From assembly GCA_039105265.1 (NCBI GenBank), contig JAPFFF010000015.1, positions 2,232,001 through 2,296,000 of the forward strand: a stretch of 64,000 nt of DNA. The letters run 5' to 3'. This stretch comes from Tritrichomonas musculus (taxonomy: Eukaryota; Parabasalia; Tritrichomonadida; Tritrichomonadidae). A program made the position numbers and the translations under genes. Below are positions 1 to 9,160 of this stretch, piece after piece (position 1 is the stretch's first letter; the number at the start of each line of letters is the position of its first letter). The notes beneath the pieces are model-generated. The model made no database searches, was not told where the DNA came from, and saw nothing but the letters and a program-made list of their open reading frames with translations.

Positions 1-562
1 CCTGATAATTGAAAAGATCCATATCATTGACTTGATACCTTCTAAATAAAGTCAGAAATTCCTGGTCTCCAAAATCGATTCCATTTTTGAGAAATACTTC
101 TTGGAGATCAGCAAGAGAAATACAATTTCTTTTTCTGTTATCTTTTCTCTGAAATTGAACGAGAAGTTCAGGAACTGAAATTGCTAAAGTCTGACGAATT
201 CTTCTAAGAAGTTCAGCTAAATCGCATTTTACAAAAACATCAGACTGGGCTTCCATAACTTTTAGAGCATCTTCTGATGCTTCTTGTAAAGTGAATTGCC
301 ATCCTCCTAAATTAACAGCTGCTCCCACATAAACTTCATGTGGTTCATATGGAACTCCTGTTTTTGGATTATTAATAACCATCTTTTTAAGAAATTGTCC
401 ACTTCGAAAGCCAGAATTTGGAACTTGCTTTTCAGAGACGGAAAATGCTTTATCATCTAAATAATAAGAAACAACGAATTCTCGAATTTGATCATCGCGC
501 CTTTTAGAATTCAATGTTGCTAAAAATTTAAGTATTGTTGGTGGAGGTCTTAAATCAACCAT
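1..562 (-). CDS. DM10 and EF-hand protein, EFHC/Rib72-like (partial)
   Basis: The frame runs from an ATG at 562 to the window edge without a stop, so only the first 187 residues are visible. After a short leader (MVDLRPPPTILKFLATLNSK) comes a DM10-type domain at about residues 25-105, with the family pattern of a YYLDD strand, an NSGFRSGQFL turn and an EVYVGAAVNLGGWQF strand. Residues of about 130-187 look like an EF-hand-like helical region with FLKNGIDFGDQEFLTLF. DM10 proteins with EF hands (EFHC1/2, Rib72) are microtubule inner proteins of flagellar doublets, so a flagellar role is expected in a flagellate. The start is chosen because the ATG follows an AT-rich stretch and begins the alignable part. 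The 3' end is outside the window, so further DM10 repeats cannot be judged. Confidence 0.75.
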   Translation of the reverse strand, partial: MVDLRPPPTILKFLATLNSKRRDDQIREFVVSYYLDDKAFSVSEKQVPNSGFRSGQFLKKMVINNPKTGVPYEPHEVYVGAAVNLGGWQFTLQEASEDALKVMEAQSDVFVKCDLAELLRRIRQTLAISVPELLVQFQRKDNRKRNCISLADLQEVFLKNGIDFGDQEFLTLFRRYQVNDMDLFNYQ

Positions 563-662
563 TTTTTTATTATTTTAAATTTAAAGAAATGCACGTTTAA
601 AAAAAAATTGAGTAAAAGTATTCAAAAAATTCAAACAATTTATTAAAAAAAATAACGAGAAA

Positions 663-1682
663 TTAAATATCGTTTTGTAAAAATGGATGATCAGACACTT
701 CTTCTATGGTAAATCTTTTTTCTGGATCAATCTGTAGCATTCCTTTAACGAGCGATATAAACATTTGTTTGGTATCATCATTATCGCTTGCAAATTTAAT
801 TTCATTAATAATCTGTTCAAGGTGTAAATTATTATAGCATTTATCATAAAGTCTTTTTGTAGACTTAACTTTACTTCCTTTGAAAAATTCTTTCATTCTT
901 GGAGTTTTTTTGATCATTGAAATTGGAAACTTTCCTACTCTTTTTTGAATGAGTTGAAGCATTTGTTCTTCTGACTCGCCAGCGAAAATTGGAAGACCTG
1001 CATAAAGCTCAACTGCGATGCATCCAAGTGACCAAATATCAACTTTGTAATTTTTTTCTAAATTTAAGATTACTTCTGGTGCTCTGTAATATCTTGATTG
1101 TGCATAATCGGGAATTGTTTCCCCTTCTAATATTGAAGATCCAAAGTCTATTATTTTAACTTGTGAATCGATTGAAACAGCTAAATTTTCAAGTTTCAAG
1201 TCGCAATGAATAATATTATGATTTTTGAGTGTTAAAATGCCGGGAACAATATCTCTAAGAACTTTCTGAATAAATGAAAGAGGTACTCCATTATAGTTAC
1301 GTTTGCTTAAGAAATTAAGTAAATCGTATTTGTAAAGTTCCATAATAATAAAGATATATTTGTCTGTTTGAAAAGATTCAATCATTGTTCCAAAACTCAT
1401 TTTGTCATCTTCATCCAACTTTTCTATTTTTTCGTAAACATAAATTTCTCTATCAAGTTGGTCTTTGATCCCTGATCTGATTTTTCCCATTTTGAGAGCA
1501 AAAATATCTCCTGTTTCTATATTTTGAACAGTATAAACTTCTCCAAAGATTCCTTTTCCAAGAAAATCTCTAATTTCGTAAGTATTTCCTGATGGCGATG
1601 AAACGCATCTTTTATCACTTGCATAGGCTTCCAATGTTAATAAAGGATTGAAGTAATGGCTGTCAACTTCGCACAAACACAT
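663..1682 (-). CDS. DYRK-type CMGC protein kinase
   Basis: A complete 339-residue kinase. The glycine loop LGKGIFGEVY is at 41-50, the ATP-binding lysine in FALKMGK at about 64, the catalytic loop HCDLKLEN at 159-166, DFG at 179-181, and the activation segment ends in QSRYYRAPE near 195-203. HCDLK in place of HRDLK, together with SRYYRAPE and the long C-lobe that follows, is typical of DYRK/HIPK kinases. These act on Ser/Thr substrates and autophosphorylate an activation-loop tyrosine; Y193 or Y198 is the likely site. The protein is almost only a kinase domain, with about 35 residues before it, so it lacks the long tails of animal DYRKs. It lies downstream of the coiled-coil gene on the same strand. 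Class assignment is firm, subfamily less so. Confidence 0.88.
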   Translation of the reverse strand: MCLCEVDSHYFNPLLTLEAYASDKRCVSSPSGNTYEIRDFLGKGIFGEVYTVQNIETGDIFALKMGKIRSGIKDQLDREIYVYEKIEKLDEDDKMSFGTMIESFQTDKYIFIIMELYKYDLLNFLSKRNYNGVPLSFIQKVLRDIVPGILTLKNHNIIHCDLKLENLAVSIDSQVKIIDFGSSILEGETIPDYAQSRYYRAPEVILNLEKNYKVDIWSLGCIAVELYAGLPIFAGESEEQMLQLIQKRVGKFPISMIKKTPRMKEFFKGSKVKSTKRLYDKCYNNLHLEQIINEIKFASDNDDTKQMFISLVKGMLQIDPEKRFTIEEVSDHPFLQNDI

Positions 1683-2023
1683 GATTCTTCTAAAATATTG
1701 TGAAGTTGTTTATTATTTTTGAATTTTATCTTTTTATTTAAAATTGAATAATTATATTTCAAAAATTCAATATCAATCTCGCCATCACAATTCTCAAATT
1801 GAGAGAATAATGAAGAGGTTGAAAATATGTAAAAAAAATAATCATTCAAAATTTCAATCATTTTAATGATTTCACTATTCAATTCGTTTAAAATTTTTTT
1901 CTAAATTGACTTCATATATTCTAATCAAAAAGAAATAATTTTAAAGATCTTGAAGAAATATTGAAAAAATATAATTTATATTTATAGAATATTTAATCAA
2001 TCAATACATTAAACACAAAAAAA

Positions 2024-2908
2024 TTAATAATTATCATCATTTTCATCATCAATTCCACCAAATTCGGTTTTCTTATTTTCTTTTAACGCATCAAGTTCAA
2101 TTCTTAAACGAATATTTTCTTTTTTTAATTCTTTCTTTTCTTCGTCTGATGATATAAGATTATTTTTGACTTCTGTAAGAGCAGACCTTAAAGTTGCAAT
2201 TGCGCTTCCTAGTTCTTCTCTTTCATTTATATATTTTGCATTACATTCTTCCAAAGTTTCTTTTTCTTTTTCAAGACACTGAATCTGTGTTTCTAAAGAT
2301 GAAATTTGTTGCCTTTGGTTTGTATTTTCTAATTTTCTGTTATCATTAAATTGATTAAGTTCTGTACACTTTTCACTTAGTACATGAATTTTTTTTTGCA
2401 AAAATGACACAGCTGTAGGAAGATCATTAAGATTAGAAAAATTTAATTCTTCACTATCGCTTTCATTTTCTGCATCTGGAGAAGATATCATTCCTATTAA
2501 ATGATTTAAAGATTTGACCATTTCGCGGCATGAATGGGTTGCGTCAGCTTCATCTTGTGTTTGTTTTTCAAGTGTATCTTCATGTTTTTCTATATTTTGC
2601 TGAATTAATTTTTTCTCTTGAAGTGTAGCTTCAAGTTCTGTTTTAGTTGATGATAGCTGACTTTGAAGATTTTCAATTTGGCGTTTCTGGCGTTTTATTT
2701 TTTGTTTCATATCACGACTTGGCGATGAAGTTCCTGAGGTAATGGCAGATTCGCAATCAAGTTTAAACTTATGACGAGTTGCTTTTAAAGCTGTGACTTC
2801 TGTTAAAAGTTCATGAACTTTATCTAGTAATTGCTTATTTTCTTCTTCTAATTGCTCATTTCTTTCAACTATTTGCCTGACTGCTGGTTGTAATTCAACA
2901 CTGAGCAT
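2024..2908 (-). CDS. coiled-coil protein
   Basis: A 294-residue protein made almost wholly of charged heptads. Examples are VERNEQLEEENKQLLDKVHELL near the start, ELEATLQEKKLIQQNIEKHED in the middle and KKELKKENIRLRIELDALKENK near the end. An acidic hinge, SSPDAENESDSEELNFSNLND, at about 140-160 splits it into two coils. There is no membrane segment or catalytic motif. Such proteins in trichomonads often belong to the cytoskeleton or act as tethers, but nothing here fixes a role. The gene shares strand with the kinase downstream of it. The next 1.4 kb upstream is non-coding and ends at the insertion point of the large Maverick. No Initiator-like motif is obvious just before the ATG. Confidence 0.8.
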   Translation of the reverse strand: MLSVELQPAVRQIVERNEQLEEENKQLLDKVHELLTEVTALKATRHKFKLDCESAITSGTSSPSRDMKQKIKRQKRQIENLQSQLSSTKTELEATLQEKKLIQQNIEKHEDTLEKQTQDEADATHSCREMVKSLNHLIGMISSPDAENESDSEELNFSNLNDLPTAVSFLQKKIHVLSEKCTELNQFNDNRKLENTNQRQQISSLETQIQCLEKEKETLEECNAKYINEREELGSAIATLRSALTEVKNNLISSDEEKKELKKENIRLRIELDALKENKKTEFGGIDDENDDNY

Positions 2909-3116
2909 TTATTAGAATCTGTACGTTAAGAAATTTTAAATTTTTCTGTTTTTAAGGGGGACCTTTCCCCGTTTACTATTTTTTTTTAACGATCATTGTT
3001 TCACTTTGATATAATCGTTTTCCCTCAAATTTTCATTCAATTTTAAAAAGGAAATAACTAAAGATAGAAATCAAATTGATGTTTGCTTTTTGTTTTATCA
3101 ATACTGTATTCAAAAA

Positions 3117-3270
3117 ACTTAAAACTTGACGGTGGCAAAATGTTAAAAAAAATTAATGCAATTGAAAAAAAATCAAAAAAATCAAAAATGTTTTCATTTT
3201 TTTAATAATTTATGAAATAATAAACTTAATGATAATTAAACCAAAAAATTGCCACCGTCAAGTTTTAAGT
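3117..3270. repeat. 154-bp inverted-repeat (MITE-like) element
   Basis: A perfect 22-bp inverted repeat (ACTTAAAACTTGACGGTGGC plus AA, 3117-3138, against 3249-3270) encloses about 110 bp of A/T-rich DNA with no reading frame. The GC-containing arms stand out from the AT-rich surroundings. This fits a small non-autonomous DNA element or a foldback unit. I see no convincing target duplication. It lies in the 1.5-kb spacer between the coiled-coil gene and the outer Maverick. Confidence 0.55.
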
Positions 3271-3811
3271 TATGGTACATTCTCTATATTTATTGAATTA
3301 ATAATTTGACTTAGATATCCTGAAATGAGTTATTTCATTTTTAAATTTTCTTTTGTTGTTATAATTTAGAAAAAAACATATTTTTAAGCATAAAGCAATA
3401 AGAAAAAACTGGTTATTTATCAATATTCACAATAATAATGATCAATTAAATACCTTAACAAGAGAAAAAACTTGTTTTTTTGATCAATTATAATTCTGAT
3501 TTATAATTTACTTAAATTTTTATCATAAATGATCATATCAGTTAATTTAAAAAAGATAATGAATTATTACCAGTTTTTATATATTTATTTTCAATTTTAT
3601 ATATAATATGTGTTGATTTGCTTTTTTTTTTTTTTTAGAAAAATCAAAATGATACAAAATTGAGTCGTTTCATTACTCATAAAAGCATTATTTTTCTGGA
3701 ATGCTTATTGAATTCCAATTTGTTTTACAGTTGTCTTTTAAAATATGAAAAAATCATTGCAAACCCTCTTTGAGAACAAAGCTATAAAAGCTATAAAAAA
3801 CTTTAAAGTTG

Positions 3812-4178
3812 CGGGAAAAAGTTGCCAACGATGACCTTTTTAAGGATATATTTAAATGAAAGTTATAATTAATTATATTTAAATTATATTAAATATTATT
3901 ATTATGTAATAAAAAGTAATAATTAAAAAAATATGAAGATATATATATATCTTATATTCAATGCTCAATTGAAATGCTAAGAAAAAGTTAACATAAAAAT
4001 TTTTAAAATATTTAACAAAATTTATTTAAAAAACTGAAACATAAACATTTTTTTATAATTTAAAATGCAACAAATAATGAAACAATGATTTCTTTTTTAT
4101 ATCGTATTGTTTAAATGCTGAAAAAATGCTTTTAAGGCCACCGTTGGCAACTTTTTCATGTCGTCGGCAACTTTTTCA
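3812..4178. repeat. inverted-repeat element with GTTGCC boxes
   Basis: The left arm AAAAAGTTGCCAACG (about 3816-3830) is matched in inverted orientation by CGTTGGCAACTTTTT (about 4143-4157). A second copy of GGCAACTTTTTCA follows 20 bp further on (4166-4178). About 310 bp of A/T-rich DNA without a long frame lies between. It may be a second small non-autonomous element; its GTTGCC core resembles, but does not equal, the arm of the 154-bp element upstream. The rest of the 2909-4376 spacer shows only A/T-rich sequence. Confidence 0.45.
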
Positions 4179-4381
4179 GGCATCTATATATCATTTATTC
4201 GCCTTTGTCCTATTTAAATGATTTTCTATATAATTTGATTACAAATTCTTAAGTAAAAAACTTTTTTTTTTAGATTTTTACTATATTTTTGAAACAAATT
4301 AAAATAAGTTTATTTTAAAATCGCATACCTATGTTTGTTATTTCATTATTGAAATATTTTGATTTCTTTTAGTTAATTAAC

Positions 4382-4920
4382 AGTAGTGTACAAAAGGGGT
4401 GATTTAAGACCGGGGGTCTTAAAACGCTTCGCTTCCCCCCTTTCTCGGTTCTCCGCTCTTGACGAGCTTCGAACCGGACTCCATAAATATAGGTCATTTA
4501 TAACTTTCATTTTTGTCTTCATTTTTTGAATATTATTTAGTGGAATAAATAATACATTTTTCACTCGTTTATGACTACATAGTTTATACTTTTTAAAAGG
4601 GGTGATTTAAGACCGGGGGTCTTAAAACGCTTCGCTTCCCCCCTTTCTCGGTTCTCCGCTCTTGACGAGCTTCGAACCGACCACCATAAATATAGGTCAT
4701 CAATGCGGTCCATAACTGTCTTCAGTTTTTGATTTGTTATACGAGACCCTATATTGCGCATAAAAACCTTTATTTTCACATTAAAAGTATATGTTAGTAG
4801 TCTCAAAAGTGATATCTTTATACCTGAAATGTGATATGAAAAACTAAAATTTCTCATAAAATTTTAACATATTTATACTTTTTAAAAATATTGAAAATAA
4901 AATTTTAAAAAAATTTTGTG
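4382..4920. repeat. left terminal inverted repeat of the outer Maverick
   Basis: It matches 50230-50768 in inverted orientation over 539 bp, with scattered mismatches and small compensating length changes. Inside are two direct copies of a block of about 105 bp (about 4392-4497 and 4598-4700), each GC-richer than its surroundings and holding the palindrome AAGACCGGGGGTCTT. Small frames in this region (4373-4564, 4561-4857) follow the repeat structure and are not taken as genes. Confidence 0.93.
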
Positions 4921-5009
4921 AATTGTGAAATAAAATGTTATTCTCTCAAAATTTTATTTTTATTCTTTTAATTTTAATTTTTTATCCGCAATACAAATAA
5001 CACCAAAAA

Positions 5010-5480
5010 ATGACTAAACAAGTTGCATACGTTTCTATTAATAAATTATGTGATAAATTAGAGGAATTTGTTAAAGAGCATACAATTGACTTAAAAACAA
5101 ATGCATATGAATATTATGTTTTATTTAGTAAAGATACAGTATATGAAGATAGATTTGATAGTAATTATGTAGTATTTAAACCAATATTGATATCACTTTG
5201 GAAGAGGCAACAATTGAAATATAATGATTTATGCAAGCTGTTTGAATGTGAAAAATTATATATTAAAGCCAAATCTAAAGGTGCACATTACAACATAAAC
5301 ACTAAAGAGAATCTACAAAATTTGGTCATTGAACGTGAACCAAAAAAGTTTACTAATAAAGATGGAAAAGAAATAGTATACCATGATATTCGAAATTATG
5401 ACACATACAGTTTGGTTAAAGAAATAGAATCCCGTTTAAAGACTAACTATCAGCAATTCATCAAAGAATGTGGCTTATAA
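5010..5480 (+). CDS. Maverick protein of unknown function, 156 aa
   Basis: The first gene inside the left repeat of the outer element, in the same direction as the packaging and capsid genes. The 156-residue product (MTKQVAYVSINKLCDKLEEF...) is mixed alpha/beta with many Tyr, Lys and Glu residues. It has no membrane segment, no signal peptide and no recognised motif. Its 3' end lies 25 bp before the start chosen for the next gene, so the two may be expressed together. I do not recognise the family. No clear counterpart was seen in the inner element, so it may be specific to this lineage. The start ATG follows an A-rich stretch, as with other genes of the element. Confidence 0.7.
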   Translation: MTKQVAYVSINKLCDKLEEFVKEHTIDLKTNAYEYYVLFSKDTVYEDRFDSNYVVFKPILISLWKRQQLKYNDLCKLFECEKLYIKAKSKGAHYNINTKENLQNLVIEREPKKFTNKDGKEIVYHDIRNYDTYSLVKEIESRLKTNYQQFIKECGL

Positions 5481-5505
5481 AACCTTAATATTTTTTTGTA
5501 TTCAA

Positions 5506-7542
5506 ATGAGTAAAACAAAACTGATACTCGAACCAGGTCATGTAATGCAAGGCAATAATACTCAAAAATTATTAGGATACTGTAATAGATTGAACAATGA
5601 ATTAGGGTTTAATATTAGCACTACTTCAGGAGGATATGTACTTAGGGACAGTTCATATGCTACTCGTTTAATAGAACCTCTTAACGAATTTCAATTTGGT
5701 TTACGTGAAGGGAATAGTGTTAATGATACTACCATGAATAGATTCATTGAAAGGGTTCAAAATGAAAATCCATATGATAGACCAATAGATTATTCTGATT
5801 TAAAAGATTTTAATGATTATCAGTTTAGTAAATGGGCTAGAACAAATAATGGTGTTTATAATGAACTCACAACAAGAATTAATTCCCAAACACTTGAACA
5901 ATATAAAAAGACATATCCAAAAAATGTTATAAAAGCTATCATTAGAATACTCAATGAACATGATTTTGCATCAAATGATAATATTCACCATAAATATGTA
6001 AGGCGTATATATCAAGAAAGTCTGGACCATTTCGCAAATAGAGTATATCCAGAAAGTGAAGGTGCTTCTAGCGACAATAATATTGTTCCCCCTTCTCGAA
6101 CAGCGTCTGCTCCCCCTTCTCAAACGGAGTTTAGGTCTGCTCCTTTCTTTAGATATGGTGCGGCAGAGACTTTTCCAGAATTGAATCCATTGAATGTATT
6201 AAGAAGAAGACCCCCTAATGACAGCGCCGCTGGCCTTGGCTTTGCCAATGAAACAACTCCAATTATAGATAACACTAATATTAATAATAACAATAATACA
6301 TTTTTATTTCAAAATCAAATGGCACAAGAAGTAAATTTACAGGATTTAGTTAATGCCTACAATTCTTTTGCTCAACATCCGGTAGATATCAATACAATAG
6401 CGAACAATGTCCAAGAAATTCAAAGAATAGCAATTGAATCAATAAACCATTTTCGACATAGACCAGGTAGGGTTGGTGGACCAAAACAAGGAATGAATGC
6501 ATTATGGGATATCGTTCTAGACAATAAAAAAGACATCAAAAGAAGAAGAAAAGCAATGACCCTTGCTGGAGCTCAAGATATTGTTAATAAACGAAATGCA
6601 GCAAATCCTAATAGTCAACCATGGTCTGTATCAGATGAAGATGTTAACGGGGATAATATTCCAGATATTATTATTAAAAATGGTAGCAACAATCCAATAT
6701 ACATTAATGGATACACAACAGCAAAGTCAGATTGGCCTGCACGATTTCATTTCTATACAGATTATGATGCAGCTGCTAGAAAACAATATAGGGATAATCA
6801 TGGCGGAAAATCAATCACTGTTCCAATATATCTCAAGGAGAAATTGAATTATAATTATAATAATGACCTCAATGGAAATCCACATCATTTAGGTGAGATG
6901 ACAGGCTATACAATGCCTGAAGCATGGAGAAATTACAAGTTAGATGGGTACAGTTTTGTTAAGGAGAAGCGAAAGAATGCCTTTGCTAGATTCCGCGATT
7001 ATGTTGTTAGTCATGTTGTTGAAGATGTTATTAACCATCTTAGGACTCAAAACATATTAGATATCACTCCTAAATTCAAGGCAAGACTAATTATGATGGC
7101 TACGTCAAAATTATGGAAACACTATATACTTAGTACAGTTGCTCGTAAACGTGGTTTCACCTCAGTAGAACATGAAGAGTTTAAGAAATGGTGTAAGAAG
7201 AGTGAAGGAAAACGAATAGTTGATGCAGAAGTTTCAAGCCTATTATTACATGTTCTCCATACTAATGGAAATAATTGGACTGCTGAACAAAGAGCACAAC
7301 TCAGAAATAAGATTTATAATGATTTCGGACACGCTATGGTAGAATCAGCTCAAGAAGTCAATGAACGTGAAAGGGAAAATTTGATACACGACCAATATAC
7401 TGGACAAGAAAGACAGGGCATGCAGTACGACCATCGAAATGATGAAGAAGGAGGTGAATGGCACGATGGTATCACACAAGAATATAATCGAGAACAGAAT
7501 GGCGAATGGAACTTAGAAGATGATGAGGCATTTTTAAACTAA
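5506..7542 (+). CDS. large Maverick virion-type protein with DVNGDNIPDI motif
   Basis: About 678 residues from the ATG at 5506; an upstream in-frame GTG at 5470 is less likely because the T-tract and TTCAAATG context fits 5506. The N-terminal half contains low-complexity Pro/Ser and Asn runs (near PPSRTASAPPSQTEF). The most conserved-looking part, at about residues 340-460, reads GGPKQGMNALWDIVLDNKKD, then DVNGDNIPDIIIKNGSNNP and YINGYTTAKSDWPARFHF. DVNGDNIPD resembles Ca-binding DxNGDGxxD loops. I recall similar phrases in uncharacterised proteins of Mavericks and large DNA viruses, but cannot name a family with confidence. The acidic tail (EEGGEWHDG...DDEAFLN) and the place ahead of ATPase and capsid suggest a structural or DNA-end protein. 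Confidence 0.72.
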   Translation: MSKTKLILEPGHVMQGNNTQKLLGYCNRLNNELGFNISTTSGGYVLRDSSYATRLIEPLNEFQFGLREGNSVNDTTMNRFIERVQNENPYDRPIDYSDLKDFNDYQFSKWARTNNGVYNELTTRINSQTLEQYKKTYPKNVIKAIIRILNEHDFASNDNIHHKYVRRIYQESLDHFANRVYPESEGASSDNNIVPPSRTASAPPSQTEFRSAPFFRYGAAETFPELNPLNVLRRRPPNDSAAGLGFANETTPIIDNTNINNNNNTFLFQNQMAQEVNLQDLVNAYNSFAQHPVDINTIANNVQEIQRIAIESINHFRHRPGRVGGPKQGMNALWDIVLDNKKDIKRRRKAMTLAGAQDIVNKRNAANPNSQPWSVSDEDVNGDNIPDIIIKNGSNNPIYINGYTTAKSDWPARFHFYTDYDAAARKQYRDNHGGKSITVPIYLKEKLNYNYNNDLNGNPHHLGEMTGYTMPEAWRNYKLDGYSFVKEKRKNAFARFRDYVVSHVVEDVINHLRTQNILDITPKFKARLIMMATSKLWKHYILSTVARKRGFTSVEHEEFKKWCKKSEGKRIVDAEVSSLLLHVLHTNGNNWTAEQRAQLRNKIYNDFGHAMVESAQEVNERERENLIHDQYTGQERQGMQYDHRNDEEGGEWHDGITQEYNREQNGEWNLEDDEAFLN

Positions 7543-7591
7543 ACATAATATGAGTCTTTTTTTACACATAATATAATCTATTAATATGTAA

Positions 7592-8413
7592 ATGAATAAC
7601 CTAAAAGACGTCAATTATTTAGTATCTGATACACTAAAACAAAATAAAGACAATTTATCAGGTGCATTAATAGAATCTATTCACGAAGATATTCACATTA
7701 AATATAATTCAGTAAATGTTATCGTAGGCAAACAAAATTCTGGTAAAACTGTTATTGCTCTACAAGAGATAATCAAAATAGGATTAATAAAAACACACCA
7801 TTTATTAGTCTATATCACGAAGAATGGAGATGAAAACGATAGGAGCTGGCAAACATTGAAACATCTAATTAAAATGCCATATATTACAATCTCTGAGAAA
7901 AATGCAGTTGATTTTATGACAGAATTGATAGCTGCAAAAAATCTCTATTATCTTGTCAAAAGAGAACACTTAGAAGAAAGATTAGATGATGGACAAAAAA
8001 ATGATATGTTTAATGTTTTACATATACAAGACTATAATAAAGAGTATCTTCACACATTAGTACTTTTTGATGATATCTCTAATAGCAAACTATTTTCATC
8101 AGAAGAATCATATTTTAGCCAACAACTTCGTAGATGTAGGCACACAAATATCACATACTTCTTGTTAATCCAAGGATGGAAAGGAATTAAGCCACATATC
8201 AAAAATGAGATAACAACTTTGTTTGTATTTCCATGTTTTAATCGTCAACAGTTGCATTATATATATTCACAATCAGCTAGTAATTTAGATTTTGAAGAAT
8301 TTTATAATTTATATAGACAGCTTGCAGAAGAAAAAAATATTTATCCTGATTCACATTCATGCTTAATCGTTCAGGTATCAGAAGGGGGCAACACTATGTT
8401 GTCTTGCTCTTGA
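7592..8413 (+). CDS. FtsK/HerA-type DNA-packaging ATPase (A32-like)
   Basis: A 273-residue P-loop ATPase. Walker A is GKQNSGKT at residues 46-53 and Walker B is LVLFDD at about 156-161. A conserved block follows, LRRCRHTNITYFLLIQGWKG, which resembles the arginine and sensor region of viral packaging ATPases. The family pumps DNA into preformed capsids in adenovirus-like and NCLDV-like viruses and in Mavericks. It stands one gene upstream of the pVI-like and capsid genes, as in many Mavericks. Its 3' end overlaps the convergent gene at 8371-8715 by 43 bp. The homologue in the inner element is at 22165-23019. Confidence 0.88.
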   Translation: MNNLKDVNYLVSDTLKQNKDNLSGALIESIHEDIHIKYNSVNVIVGKQNSGKTVIALQEIIKIGLIKTHHLLVYITKNGDENDRSWQTLKHLIKMPYITISEKNAVDFMTELIAAKNLYYLVKREHLEERLDDGQKNDMFNVLHIQDYNKEYLHTLVLFDDISNSKLFSSEESYFSQQLRRCRHTNITYFLLIQGWKGIKPHIKNEITTLFVFPCFNRQQLHYIYSQSASNLDFEEFYNLYRQLAEEKNIYPDSHSCLIVQVSEGGNTMLSCS

Positions 8414-8715
8414 GGATTTAAAAAATGAATAATATTATTTATTGTTTCTTTTATCTGTTTTATCTCTTGTTTCAATTCAGATATCTCACTATTTTTTTGC
8501 TCTATAATATTCTCTTCTTTAATCTTCTTTAACATTAAAACATTTTTTATTTTCGTTATGTGATATCCTTTTATGTAATACATTTTGTTTAATTTATGCG
8601 TTGTAAGTGAATCCATATCATTTTTATGCTTGTTATAATACAAATTAAATTCATCAACTGTATCAAACTCTTTAGTATACTTTGAAATAGGTTCAATTAT
8701 TTTCACCTCGTTCAT
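8371..8715 (-). CDS. short Maverick protein with C-terminal coiled coil
   Basis: A 114-residue product. The N-terminal half carries the segment THKLNKMYYIKGYHITKIKN and the C-terminal half a coiled coil of about 40 residues (ENIIEQKNSEISELKQEIKQ), ending in a polar tail. It is convergent with the ATPase and overlaps its end by 43 bp. On the minus strand it stands head-to-tail with the pVI-like gene. I do not recognise a named family. Its position between ATPase and capsid genes and the short two-part build suggest a minor virion or assembly protein. In the inner element the same slot is held by a longer proline-rich protein (23875-24471); whether the two are related cannot be judged by eye. 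Confidence 0.7.
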   Translation of the reverse strand: MNEVKIIEPISKYTKEFDTVDEFNLYYNKHKNDMDSLTTHKLNKMYYIKGYHITKIKNVLMLKKIKEENIIEQKNSEISELKQEIKQIKETINNIIHFLNPQEQDNIVLPPSDT

Positions 8716-8737
8716 TTACATTTGAAATAAATTTAAA

Positions 8738-9067
8738 TTACTTCAATAATGGTATATCAAATCTTCCTGGATTAAAATACTGGGCATTCACAGGTCCATT
8801 ACTAGTTTGTCTGATACCCGCCCCATTAACACCTAAAGACTTTCCTTCGAAAGGCCCTGCCAAAGGCAGCGACTTATTGCCAGCAAATTTCCCTGCGTAG
8901 TTGCCTATTTTATTGATAACATTTCCTGCTGTCCCACCAATCGCGCCTCCAATAACTGGAGCTACTTTTGATACAATTTCTGCTCCTTTTTTAAGTACTG
9001 GTAATGCTTTTCCAATAATATTTTTTGCACCGCTAATCAAATTTTTAAACCAACTTCCAAATGCCAT
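8738..9067 (-). CDS. pVI-like minor capsid / membrane-active protein
   Basis: About 109 residues from the ATG at 9067 (context GAAATGG); the frame stays open slightly further upstream. The N-terminus, MAFGSWFKNLISGAKNIIGK, is an amphipathic helix. A Gly/Ala-rich hydrophobic stretch follows (VAPVIGGAIGGTAGNVINKI), then a short polar tail. This matches the style of adenovirus protein VI and its Maverick analogues, which lie inside the capsid and disrupt membranes on entry. The assignment is by composition, size and position between ATPase and capsid genes, not by a strict motif. The inner element has a longer, basic-tailed analogue at 23076-23804. Confidence 0.68.
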   Translation of the reverse strand: MAFGSWFKNLISGAKNIIGKALPVLKKGAEIVSKVAPVIGGAIGGTAGNVINKIGNYAGKFAGNKSLPLAGPFEGKSLGVNGAGIRQTSNGPVNAQYFNPGRFDIPLLK

Positions 9068-9160
9068 TTCAATTCCAGTAAACATAAACAAAGTTTAGTT
9101 TACTTTACTGTCGTAAATAAAATGTAAATTATGATAAACATTATTTTTATATTTAAACAA

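Noticed and set aside
1637-1882. An 81-codon frame overlapping the start of the kinase gene
   Set aside because: It has no ATG at its beginning, overlaps the kinase in another frame, and its translation is low-complexity without a motif.
4440-4500. A tRNA-like B box (GGTTCGAAGC) in the terminal repeat of the outer Maverick
   Set aside because: No cloverleaf, A box at proper distance or acceptor stem could be seen, so no tRNA gene is called.
4373-4857. Two small frames with the shared text SPVRSSSRAENRERGEAKRF, and their mirror copies at 50371-50783
   Set aside because: They follow the duplicated GC-rich block of the terminal repeat and occur wherever the block does; they are explained by the repeat and not by a gene.
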